64,000 bases of DNA. Origin: Candidatus Enterococcus leclercqii. GTDB lineage: Bacteria > Bacillota > Bacilli > Lactobacillales > Enterococcaceae. Made by a program: the position numbers and the translations under genes. This document shows positions 17,172 through 27,000 of the stretch, in pieces. The stretch is taken from NCBI RefSeq assembly GCF_009933135.1, contig NZ_MAEH01000015.1:62001-126000 (forward strand). The letters are read 5' to 3'. The notes below the pieces were generated by a model. It was not told the DNA's origin, did not search any database, and saw only the letters and a list, made by a program, of their open reading frames with translations. Positions within the stretch are counted from its first letter, which is position 1. Each line of letters opens with the position of its first letter.

Positions 17172-17963
17172 TCAACTGGCATCTTTTTGTGATTGTTCCT
17201 TTTGAAGATAGGGTTCAAAGTATTTTCTTTCAGCATTTTTGCGTTGACGCACGGCTTCCTCTTTGTCATCGAAGAGACCCAATGAGTGACGAGTACCTTT
17301 AAACGTGAGATAGGCCGCCCATCTACCGTCGCGAGTTTGACTGATACCAGTGACACCGCTAGTATTGTTTTTGGGCATTTTTCTTCTCAAAGCACAGGTA
17401 ACTACACCGTCAACTCGGGGAAGATTGTCGGCCAATGCCAAATGCCCACAGCTTTTGGTATGTCCTCGTAGCAAGTTGCCTTTGCCAACCCACAGCTGTT
17501 TCCCACAGCTGCACCTGCAGAATACTTCTTCGCCATTCTCGCTGAATTTTAAAACAATCAATTCATTGAAACGCTGACCAATTAGCTGTTTTAATTTATG
17601 GTGTGGGCAAGCGGTAACATAGCCTCGGATTAACTGTCTCCGAGAAACATAGATTTCCTCACCACAGCTGCAGCGACACTGCCAGACGATGCAGCCTTCT
17701 TTGCGGTGCATTGTTTTTCCAAGGACCGTCAACTCACCGAACTGTTGTCCAGTCATCTCGATGCAGCTCTCACGGTATTCCCGTTCCAAATGTCCACAAC
17801 TACGGGTCCGACCCGCCTTTAAATTAGTATAAAAGCACTCTTTTTGTCTTCCGCAATCACATTGTGTAAGACATTTGATTCGGCTCTTCTCATCACGATA
17901 GGCCGATATGACCGTCAAATGGCTAAAACGGCTACCGACAATCTCCCTTAACGACAATGTCAC
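17172..17963 (-). CDS. Zinc-module and AP2-domain DNA-binding protein
   Basis: A 263-residue protein made of three tandem modules of about 50 residues. Each begins G-x-R/Q-F-x-x-L-x-V and carries a CxCG cluster followed by a C-x-H pair: C35/C37 with C56/H58; C96/C98/C100 with C119 and H121/H122; C149/C151/C153 with C172/H174. A C-terminal AP2-like DNA-binding domain (about 199-250, SGVTGISQTRDGRWAAYLTF) follows. Such architectures occur in phage and mobile-element proteins. I start it at the GTG at 17963, which has AAGGGGG 8 nt upstream and overlaps the stop of a 39-codon ORF as GTGA. A longer in-frame reading from a TTG at 18095 has no ribosome-binding site. Role unknown; probably sequence-specific DNA binding. 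Confidence 0.75.
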   Translation of the reverse strand: MTLSLREIVGSRFSHLTVISAYRDEKSRIKCLTQCDCGRQKECFYTNLKAGRTRSCGHLEREYRESCIEMTGQQFGELTVLGKTMHRKEGCIVWQCRCSCGEEIYVSRRQLIRGYVTACPHHKLKQLIGQRFNELIVLKFSENGEEVFCRCSCGKQLWVGKGNLLRGHTKSCGHLALADNLPRVDGVVTCALRRKMPKNNTSGVTGISQTRDGRWAAYLTFKGTRHSLGLFDDKEEAVRQRKNAERKYFEPYLQKEQSQKDAS

Positions 17964-18079
17964 CGGCTTGTCCCCCTTGTGCCTTTTCGGGCAACACCAC
18001 CAGATACTTTGATAATTTCCGGACGTTTCGGCTCTGCTGGTTTTCTGTTTTTCAACTGAAGTTTGACTGCTTTGAACAT
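17960..18079 (-). CDS. 39-residue basic peptide, coupled upstream of the AP2 protein
   Basis: An ATG at 18079 follows GGAGG with 9-nt spacing, the best ribosome-binding site in this region. The peptide starts MFKAVKLQLKNRKPAEPK and is strongly basic. Its TGA overlaps the GTG of the AP2 gene (GTGA), so ribosomes could reinitiate. It may be a real small protein or a translational leader. I recognise no family. Confidence 0.45.
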   Translation of the reverse strand: MFKAVKLQLKNRKPAEPKRPEIIKVSGGVARKGTRGTSR

Positions 18080-18355
18080 TTATTGCTTCCTCCAAATTTC
18101 TCTATCAGCCGTCACTTACGGGATAGTGTGACAGCTATGATTTTTAAGCATTGAGAACAGTTATTAATGCTTACATTATGAAGACTTGCTTTTGTATTAG
18201 CGGATTTCACAAGGGGCCCCTCACAAAGAGAGAGACATTCTTAAGCTCAAGATATTTACTGAATACGCTGGATACTAGGTTGCTATTTGTAAGGCTTCTT
18301 ACTCTATTCTCCACTTCTACTGATTTAAAAAGTTGATATCATTCTCAACTGCCTT

Positions 18356-18454
18356 TCATTGAATCAAAACATACGCCAGCAGCAACAGTCCCCCATAAAT
18401 AGACCACAGTGCCAGCTCATAAACGATCCATTTTCTATCAGCAATTTTTTTCAC
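18356..18454 (-). CDS. 32-residue single-span membrane peptide
   Basis: A GTG at 18454 is preceded by AAGGGGG with 9-nt spacing. The peptide has a basic start (KKIADRKW) and one hydrophobic helix (LALWSIYGGLLLLAYVLIQ). It is too short for standard gene callers. No terminator or antisense RNA is obvious. It resembles small stress or toxin-like membrane peptides only in general form. Confidence 0.45.
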   Translation of the reverse strand: MKKIADRKWIVYELALWSIYGGLLLLAYVLIQ

Positions 18455-18698
18455 AAGCAGGTACCCCCTTAGCTAAAGTCTGATAGTTAACCAAAACTGC
18501 CCGATTCTCCTTGCTTTTTATCCATATCTTCTCGGTTGGTGACTTTGCAAACAGCACTCATCCCACTAGAAATCTTTCTCACTAAAATGCTTAGTTCATT
18601 GCCCACCATTTTTTTCATGGCTTGCTTTCAGTTGACTTATGTACGCATTTTTATGGAAAATAATCGTTCTATCAGTGGCGGCGGCCTCACTTAAACAT
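18455..18698. other. Intergenic stretch, nothing recognised
   Basis: AT-rich sequence between the 32-codon ORF and the terminator near 18.7 kb. I see no gene, repeat or strong promoter in it. Confidence 0.4.
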
Positions 18699-18732
18699 AA
18701 AAACAGCTGTCAGCTGGGGAATCGCCGACAGC
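18699..18732 (-). terminator. Minus-strand terminator behind the broken small ORF
   Basis: GCTGTCGGC pairs with GCTGACAGC around a 9-nt loop and is followed by TTTTTA on the minus strand. It begins 5 bp after the TGA at 18737. Confidence 0.7.
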
Positions 18733-18736
18733 CTTG

Positions 18737-18954
18737 TCATCTAGCCGTTAGGGTATCAGTAGTAATGGGAGACTGAAAGGTAAATAACGGACTAGCTTCA
18801 TAGGTAATGCCCTGAGGTCGGGTATCTGATATTAGAATAGCTTCTTTTCCCCCCTTTTTTTTATCAAATATTTTCCAAAATCAATGAATTCAAAATAGAT
18901 TCCACTGTTCCATTTTTTAACGCCAACAAGTCCAGCTGCCAAATATCCGATCAT
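18737..18954 (-). pseudogene. Frameshifted (or -1 slippage) small ORF, about 72 residues if joined
   Basis: From an ATG at 18954 the frame reads MIGYLAAGLVGVKKWNSG onward and stops after 40 codons. In the -1 frame an unbroken reading continues through AILISDTRPQGITYEASP to a TGA at 18737, directly before a terminator. The switch point is an A8G6 run (18849-18862) that includes the slippery heptamer A-AAA-AAA in the zero frame. The joined product looks like natural protein. No good ribosome-binding site precedes the ATG, so a decayed gene is at least as likely as programmed frameshifting. The family is not recognised. Confidence 0.4.
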
Positions 18955-19070
18955 TTCAAGAATTCAAAACTTTGTCTAAAAGAATAGCAAAATGCTTGGG
19001 AAACAGGTAACATTTTAAATAGAGTATGGTTACCGACAATGACCACCATAAACAGAAAGCAGGAATGCCA

Positions 19071-20558
19071 ATGAATCTAATCCAATTAATCGAAAAGAAT
19101 GATCGCATTCAAATCTCAATCCTGCAATATCTATTAGATAACGGCCCGGAACTAGCTTCCCAAGATATAATGGATGCACTATCCATTTCTCGCTTCGTTT
19201 TTAAAAACAATATTGAAGGGCTGAGAGAACAGCTTCAGAACCATAACATTCCTTTATCCATTCAATTACAGCCTGAAAAAGACCTCATACGCTTTGAAAA
19301 GAGTGATCATGCTGATTTACGACCACTGTATTACGCTTATTTACAACGATCGGCGGATTACCAGCTACTCGTCTATCTTTTCAAACACTCTCGCTTTTCA
19401 ATTCTTGGTTTGGCAGATACCCTTGCTCTCAGTGAAGCAGCTGTCTATCGTAAGATTGGTCGCCTGAATCAAAGCCTGGCAGAATTCAATATCACCATTA
19501 AAAAGCGGCAACTGGCCGGCGAACCATTACAAATTGCGTATTTCTTTTTTCAATTATTTTGGCGCGGAATCCCAGCTGAACAATTAGATTTGCAACTGGT
19601 AGATCGTGAAAGCTACGCATTTCTTAACTTGTTGGAAACGCGACTGGATTACCGCTTTTCTGAAAGCAATCGGATTAAACTTTTTTTGTGGATTAGAGTG
19701 TTGAAACAGCGTCAACCGTTCGCTGAGGATAGACCTGTTTTTGTCGAACAGTGGCAAGAATCTGCCAAAACTGATCCTCTTTACCATATTGTCGGACAGA
19801 CGGCAAAAGACTGTCTTCCTTCACTAATCGCTAGCAACCATCAGAAACTCACACAGTTTCTTTACCTTTTTCTCACCTCCATGTCGGTCTTTTCACCGGG
19901 TGATTTGCCAGCTTCTCCAGAGAGCTACTGGCCAACCTTTGATCCGAAAGTACGTCTGCTCAATGATTTAGTAGTTGACCAAGTGAAGACAGCCTACCGC
20001 ATCGAGCTTGCTGGGATCGATTCAAACTTCCTTCGCAGTTGGAAATATTACTTGACCCAGATTCACAGCAGTCTCTGCCATTTTTCTGGGATCATGACCT
20101 TCTTTGAAGAAGAATTTCTGTTCAGCTATTTTATCAATAACACCATCGCCAGCCCCAATCTTGAACTTGCTGAGGCCATCACTACTCAAATAGAACTTTT
20201 TTTGGAAACACCATTGCCTCCAGCTAACCGTCTATTTATTGTACGTAACCACTTATATTTCATTAACCAGATGGAAAAATTTTCGGAAAGAACCCTCAAA
20301 ATCGGCGTTGTTTATGGTGTAGATCCCCTTCAAGAAAATATCGTGACAGAGCGTATTCGTAATGTATTTTCCGGTAAGTTCCAGCTTATTTGTGAAAATG
20401 CCAAACGAGAGACTTTCTATGATTTGCTAATTACCGACAGTATGTTATTTGCCACTGACTATGATTACAAACGACTTTACCTAGCCAATGAGTTGAGGAC
20501 CACGACTGATCTAGCGGCGCTAAACCGACTGTTGACGGAGTTGACAAATTTTACTTAA
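19071..20558 (+). CDS. Mga-family transcriptional activator
   Basis: A 495-residue stand-alone regulator of the Mga/AtxA type. There is an N-terminal winged HTH (about 1-60), then the Mga HTH signature (FSILGLADTLALSEAAVYRKI, about 110-150) and the PRD-like region (LQIAYFFFQLFWRG onward). A C-terminal EIIB-like domain begins near LKIGVVYGVDP. Such proteins activate surface-protein and virulence genes and respond to PTS phosphorylation. The ATG at 19071 is preceded by AGGA at 6 nt; an in-frame reading from 19026 lacks a site. It faces the giant LPKTGE adhesin gene convergently, so that adhesin is its most likely target. Confidence 0.85.
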   Translation: MNLIQLIEKNDRIQISILQYLLDNGPELASQDIMDALSISRFVFKNNIEGLREQLQNHNIPLSIQLQPEKDLIRFEKSDHADLRPLYYAYLQRSADYQLLVYLFKHSRFSILGLADTLALSEAAVYRKIGRLNQSLAEFNITIKKRQLAGEPLQIAYFFFQLFWRGIPAEQLDLQLVDRESYAFLNLLETRLDYRFSESNRIKLFLWIRVLKQRQPFAEDRPVFVEQWQESAKTDPLYHIVGQTAKDCLPSLIASNHQKLTQFLYLFLTSMSVFSPGDLPASPESYWPTFDPKVRLLNDLVVDQVKTAYRIELAGIDSNFLRSWKYYLTQIHSSLCHFSGIMTFFEEEFLFSYFINNTIASPNLELAEAITTQIELFLETPLPPANRLFIVRNHLYFINQMEKFSERTLKIGVVYGVDPLQENIVTERIRNVFSGKFQLICENAKRETFYDLLITDSMLFATDYDYKRLYLANELRTTTDLAALNRLLTELTNFT

Positions 20559-20928
20559 GTCGCTAAAAATCTGCTCAGTAAAAATAGATGATAACTCTGT
20601 TTACCTCTTCTTTTAAGGCACCATTACCAAACGTGAACCATAAGCAAAAGACAAGCTGATTTTTTTAAAGCTCATTGGCAGCGGTTGGCTTTGTTAGGCT
20701 CAGTAGTCTGCTTATTAGTCCATACTAAAAAAGGAATGTAACATACGTAATTTCCAAGTGCTAAACAGCTTATGTTTAACCACAATTAACAATAAAGTAT
20801 ATGAATGAGGAAAATTTGTGACACTCTTTATGCCTTAGTCCAAAAAGAGAACATCCCCAAAAAAGTGAATGACACTGACTTAGCTTGATGAAATCAAGGA
20901 AAGTCTACATTTGAAATTTTTAGCAATG
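20559..20928. other. Intergenic stretch, nothing firm
   Basis: About 370 bp after the Mga-like gene. A short startless plus-strand reading near 20660-20740 ends in a hydrophobic stretch plus Lys residues, like the tail of a membrane protein, but it is too short to call. Confidence 0.35.
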
Positions 20929-20977
20929 AAAAGCCGACGATCTTCCAATAGTTTTAATGGAAGGTCGTCGGCTTTTG
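20929..20977. terminator. Bidirectional terminator between Mga-like gene and adhesin
   Basis: AAAAGCCGACGATCTTCC pairs with GGAAGGTCGTCGGCTTTT around a 12-nt loop, with one G-T pair. T-runs exist on both strands, so it serves the convergent genes. Confidence 0.92.
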
Positions 20978-21059
20978 GGATCTCACATTTGGTAGTGTTC
21001 GTGTCAGAGGACGGTGACTCAACTTATTGGCATCGCTCCGTTTCTAATACTTCTTAGCG

Positions 21060-24000
21060 TTATTGAGAATTCTTTTTGCGTTTAACCATTTTCAAGCAAA
21101 TAGCCAAACTCACCAATATAATACCGGTAAGCAGCAGCCAATTGCTGTTTGCTTCACCTGTTTTAGGTAAGGTCAAACGTCCTTTCTTACCTGCCGGCGT
21201 GTGGGTATTGGTAATATTGAATCCATCAACTGTTGCCTGGTAACCATTTGGAATACTTTCTTCAATCACTGTATACTGATACTTCTGACCGTTTTGATCA
21301 TAAGTAGGCAACTTCCCGAAAGAGTAGCGCCAACCACTTGTCTCACTTGCTTCCGTTCGCTGGATAATCTTATTATTTTGTAGTAGCGCCACTGTGATTT
21401 TAGTTGGTCGCAGTCCATCTACATCTTGTTGATCCTTCCAGGTCTTTTCTCCAGAAATTTCGGTGGTGACCAGTGTGTTGATTAGGCTCATTCCGTCTGC
21501 TGATACTTGGTAGTTTTTAGGGGGATTCACTTCTTTAACAGAATAGCTATATTCTTTACCTGCACCGTCCATTTTTGGCAGATCGGTAAAGCGATATTTC
21601 CACCCACCATTTTGCCCTTTACTTACCTCTTGAAGATAGTCTGTACCTAATGATTTTCCGTTTTGATACAGTTGCACATAAATGCTTTCTGGTCGGGAAG
21701 CAAACCGATTTTCTTCATCCTGCCAAGTCTTTTCTCCGGTAACCTCTGTCGTTACCAGTCGATTTACCATGATTGTTCCAGATTCCTGACCCGCATAATT
21801 AGGCATAATTTCTTGCCCGCTTTCGTCTGTACGGGTCTCGTGAACCAAGTATTCATACTCGGTACCTTGGATATCAAATTTTGGCAAATTCGTAAAAGTG
21901 TACTGCCATTGGCTGTCTGATATAGCTGTAGTTTCATCAATCACCTTTTTGACTGGTTCACCTTTTTCGTTGAGAAATGGTTTTTCTTCAGCGGTCCCCA
22001 CTTTGTAATAAAGTGAAAACTCAATAGACTGCGGTCGGGAACCAAAATCGTTTCCGTTATCCTGCCATTGCTTGATAACAGGCACGTCTGTCACCAGCAA
22101 ACTGTTTTTGACCGTTAAGGCTGAAAGCTGGTCTTGTTGGTAATTATTTGTGGTGGTGAGTTCTTTAACAGAATAAATGTAATCGTGCCCTAACTTATCT
22201 TTTCGAGGCAGATTTTCAAATGTCACCTGCCAGTTTTCAGCAGTAGAACCAGCGGGGATTTTCCGGGTGTAGTCCGTCCCGAGATTGTCTGCCATAAGTG
22301 CTGGTTTTTCTCCTTGGATATTTCGATAAAGTGCCAGCGTAATTTCAGGACGATTGCTACTTGAGTTTCCTTTGTCATCCCACTGTTTGTTAATTGTAAT
22401 ATCCGTAGTCAATAACTCATTAACAATCGTCAGATCCGATCCATCAGTTTCATAACCTGGCGTTTGAGAATAATTTTCTTGTATATTGACCTCTTCAACC
22501 TTGTAATGCATCTTATTGCCTTCTTGGTCGTATTCAGGCAATCCGGCGATGGTCAGCGGTTCAAAGTTAGGACCGGCAATATCGAAAATTCCGGAATGGT
22601 TTGTCGGTGTTCCAAAAGCTTTAGCCATTGCTTCAGACTCACCTTCGTGCCAAGCATATAACTGAAAGGCGATTCGATCCGGGCGACTGTCAAAGCGATT
22701 GTCAAAATCTGACCAGGACTTTTTGACTGTTATTGAAACCGTCGCTAGATTATTGGTGAACAGACTAGTTGCCCCTTGGGCTGCTTCTTCAAGCTGTTGG
22801 CTATCTCCTTGTTTCCCGCCATTTGGAATATAGACATTTGTTAAACCAGATAGATTTTCTTTCACACCATACTGGATTAAGTTACCTGACTTGTCATATT
22901 TCGGTAATTCTTTAAACGTCCCCTTCCAGGTAGTCGAAGACCCCTTCAGATGAATGGTTTTATCGCTATGGAAGACTTCTGCAAAACTCTTCCATTTGCC
23001 ACCTTCTTTCACCATCAAGGTAAAATCAAGCGCACTTGGTCGAGTGCCGTAATAGTTATCAGAATCTGACCAATATTTGTTAATCGCAATTGAGGTTGTT
23101 TCCATTTTATTATAAAGGTTTTGCCCATCTTTTGACTCTGGTGTAAAGCCCGGCACATCAATTTCTTGTACCTTATAGGTCAAGCTGTCACCACTGCCGT
23201 TATACTTCGGTAGATTGTCAAAGTGGTACTTCCATCCTTCAGTGGCGGTAGCTGAATAGCTGAGCTCCTGTCCATCTCGGAAGAAAGGTTGCCAAGAAGC
23301 TCCCTGATCCTCACTGTAAAGTAACTGAATGGTAACGGCATCTGGAATCACGTCGAATGTTTCTGCTAAAGGATCCCAGGTTTTTTCTCCTGAAAGAGAA
23401 GTTGTCTCCAGTTGGTTGATGAGGTCATAAGGATTGTCCCCATACTTTGTCGTATAGCCATCCACCTTGTCAATTACCTTGTAAACATAGTCTTTTCCAT
23501 CTTTTTGATTCACTTTTGGTAAATCTGTAAACGAATATTTCCAATTTTCGGCTGCAGTTGTGATGACTTCTTTATAAACTGTGTCATTTTGCAGTAAAGT
23601 AACTTTTAAACTGGCAGGCAAAACTAACGCAGCATCGTTTCCAGCCAATGCCCACGTCTTCTCACCCTTGATATCTAAGGTAAGCAAGTTGTTTGTCACT
23701 TTGAGCGGATTAGCAGGGGAATACTCGACAGCAGGTTCGCCATAGACAACTTTCCCGTCTGCTACTACACGAATATTTTCTAGTTTAAAACTACCTGAAT
23801 AGCCAGTCGGATTTGTTGTTTCTGTAATGGTGTACACTTTATTTGCTTCCAGATCAAAAGAGACCATCCCATCTTGTCCAGAAGTCTTTATCACGTCATT
23901 TTTTGGATTACCATCACTTAACGTAAAACTTGCTCCAGCTAAATTATGACCGTCTTGATCGACTTTTTGAAGCTGTATACGGCCCTTATTCAATTGATTT

Positions 24001-27000
24001 TCGATAGTGATTTCCGTCGTTTCACCAGGTGCAACTGTGCTCTGAGTGTCTACTTCAGTCCAATGATATCCGTCAGGAGCACTAATTTCTTTGAGCAAAT
24101 ATTTTCCCGGAATCAAGTTTGTGATCGACAAAGTACCCTCTGCATCCGTCGTGAAGGTGTGTGCTTCTCCTTCACCGATTGCTTGTCCGAGACCATTCGT
24201 TGTGACTTGCGTCGTTGCATCTGCATAATAAAGTTTGAATGTGGCATTTGCCAACACTTTATTGGTATCTTCTGCTGCTACTTTTGTTAAATGAAGCGAG
24301 CCTAGTCGCTGATTGACTACTTTCATGATCTGACCGGCCTTAGGATCAGAGCTCTCGTCGATAGTTACCACGATTCCTTTTTTCAGCTCGTCACTAATAT
24401 AGTACCCATTTGCCGGGGTCTCTTCGATAAGGGTATAGTCATCAAATGTTAGGTTGTCAAAAGTCGCCTCTCCCTTTTTATCGGTTTGACAAGTGGCTAC
24501 CAATTTACCATCAGATACTGGACCACGATACAATGCCAAAACAGCATCTGATATTGCTTCGCCACTATCTTGGTCGACTTTTTTTATCAATAAGGAACGT
24601 ACTTCACCTTGCGCCGTCCCGCCGGCATCTGGTACTTTGACAACCAACTCTTCACTGTCTGAGCCAGACTCTTTGTCGATATTATCCCCAGTGATTGTAG
24701 CTGTATTTTTTACTGGAACGTTCTCACCAGGATTTCCAACAAAATTGATTTTGCTATCATAGGTCACCCTATAGTGCTCACTGATATTGCCAAAATCAAT
24801 TTCAAATTGCTGTTCAGCAAAAGTCGTTTTAAACTTGTCCGTGACATCGTTTCCTTCACTATCACTAATTTTCAATGTCGAAGGAATAACTTTGACATTC
24901 ACCCACTTGCTGTCCACCAGCTTGACGTTTTTCAATGTCAGTTTTCCCGGGTTTACCTCAATAGCGTAATGAACCGTGGATAGGTCTTGCTTGCTATCAT
25001 AATTATCCGTTTTGCTTACATAATCGGCATTTTTGGTGTAATCCACACTGGCAGATACTTGCAATTTTTTATTGAGATCGTCTTGGTATGTTGCTGTGTT
25101 CTTGGCGCTTCCCACTGCAATTTCGCCATTTTCCGTTGCAACAGTTGTAGTAAATACAAACTCGTAAGCTGCTGTTGATCCTTTTGGAAAACCAGTGACT
25201 ACTATTTTACCCGCTTCTTCCAAAACAGAAAATCCTGTTGCTTGGGTCTGACCATCTTCTTTGTAAACTTTTCCGTCCCCATTGTAGGTTTGACCGGCTG
25301 GAATCGGATCTGTTAGCTTCGCTTGATCACCTAAAGGAATATGACTCGTGTTGAGTTTGATTCGCCAAGTAACAGTATTATTTATGGCGTTAAACTCGCC
25401 CCCTTTGCTTCCTTGCACTTGCGCCCGCTGATCTCCCGGTGTCTTAAAACTGCTGTCATCACCGCTAGACCACGTCTTATCTCCTTGGGTAAAGTTATAG
25501 GCAGCATCATTTGAAACATTCAGGTCCCACTTATTCTTGTCATATATGCTTTGGAAACGAATTACAAACTCACTTGCCGTTTTCTTATCATAAGCGAGGG
25601 TGAATCCCGTATCCGTTATTTCAGTCAACGTATATGTTGCGGGGTCTACTTCTTTTTCTACACCCTTCACGATTTCAAAAAGATGAACATCAGTCGGCTT
25701 TTTGCTCCATGTCGAATTTTTTAGTTTATCTGTAAGCTGCCATTTGTCTAAGGTTGCATGTTCTGAATTTATCTTAATCGTCCAATTCACGATGCCGTCA
25801 TTTTTATCTGAAGAAATGACGCCTCCAGCATTTTGTCCTTTGTCATTTTCTTTGACTATGCCAGATTTAGGCTGCTCAACATTGTTTTCGCCATGGGAGT
25901 CATTCCCGTTCCAAGAGATACTATTGGTATATTGGTGTGCATCCCCCTTAGCAGAAGTAAACAGTGTCAAATCAAAGCTGTCAGCAATCCCTTCTGGAAA
26001 TTCTAATCGGTAAGAACCATCTGAATTTTTGCTGACTTTGATTGTTTTACCCGCATTTTTACCATTTTTGGTGAATTCTGCTTGGAGTATGTCCTGTAGT
26101 TCACTGACTGAAAGTTCACGGCCATTTTGATCAGTCATAATCTGTCCCTGCCCAATTTTGTCGATGAAAGTCGTACCTCCAGGAATGTCAATTCCCGATT
26201 TTGTAAACGTAATCTGCCAAGAAGCAACTCCATCTTTTATCCCAGTCCCACTCTTTTTAATTACACTTGACGACCCAAAAGTAGCACTAGCTGAAGCATC
26301 CACTTCTTTTGTTTCTTCTGAAGTTAGGTTTGCTTTATTTGTAACTGTCGCACTGAGATCTTCGGGATTCACGGCACTTTCGTATTGATCCAAATCAATG
26401 GCCGTATCAAAAGACACCTTATATGCTTTTTTAGTCGGAGACGGAAATTTGAATACCGGATTGCCATCACTATCAAAGCTCGGGGTAAGGGTAATGGCCT
26501 TTCCTGGTTCAATCAGCTTTCCTGTCGCTAAATCCACATCATATTCCATCACTGTTAGATTACCTTTATAGGTGGCACCTTTTGGTAAGTAGTCAGTCAG
26601 TTGACCATTAGTCATTGTATTTGCTGTTTGGTTGGCAATTATTTCCCAACGAACCATGGCCTTGTTGTCGACAATTTCATCGTTCTTAGACTGAGAAACG
26701 ACTTTTTTAGAGATAGCTTTTGTATTTGGAACGACGATGTTAGGCGTCTCATGATCACTTCCATCAACAAAGGGAACATCGATTTCTGTGTCGCCGGGTC
26801 CATCAATTTTATTCTTATCTACTTTTCCGGCGACATTCAATTTCCCTTTAATTCCGGAATTTTTTTCAACTTCATCAGTAAACGTAATTCTCACGCTACC
26901 ATCTTTGTTAATGACAAAGGTTCCGTAAACACGCCCTTCACTATCAGTCAGTGATCCAGTAAGCTGTTCGGCGTTAATAACGAATTTGTCAGGAAGTTTA

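Noticed and set aside
20640-20740. Remnant of a wall-anchored protein tail
   Set aside because: Hydrophobic plus basic residues, but no start and no sorting motif.
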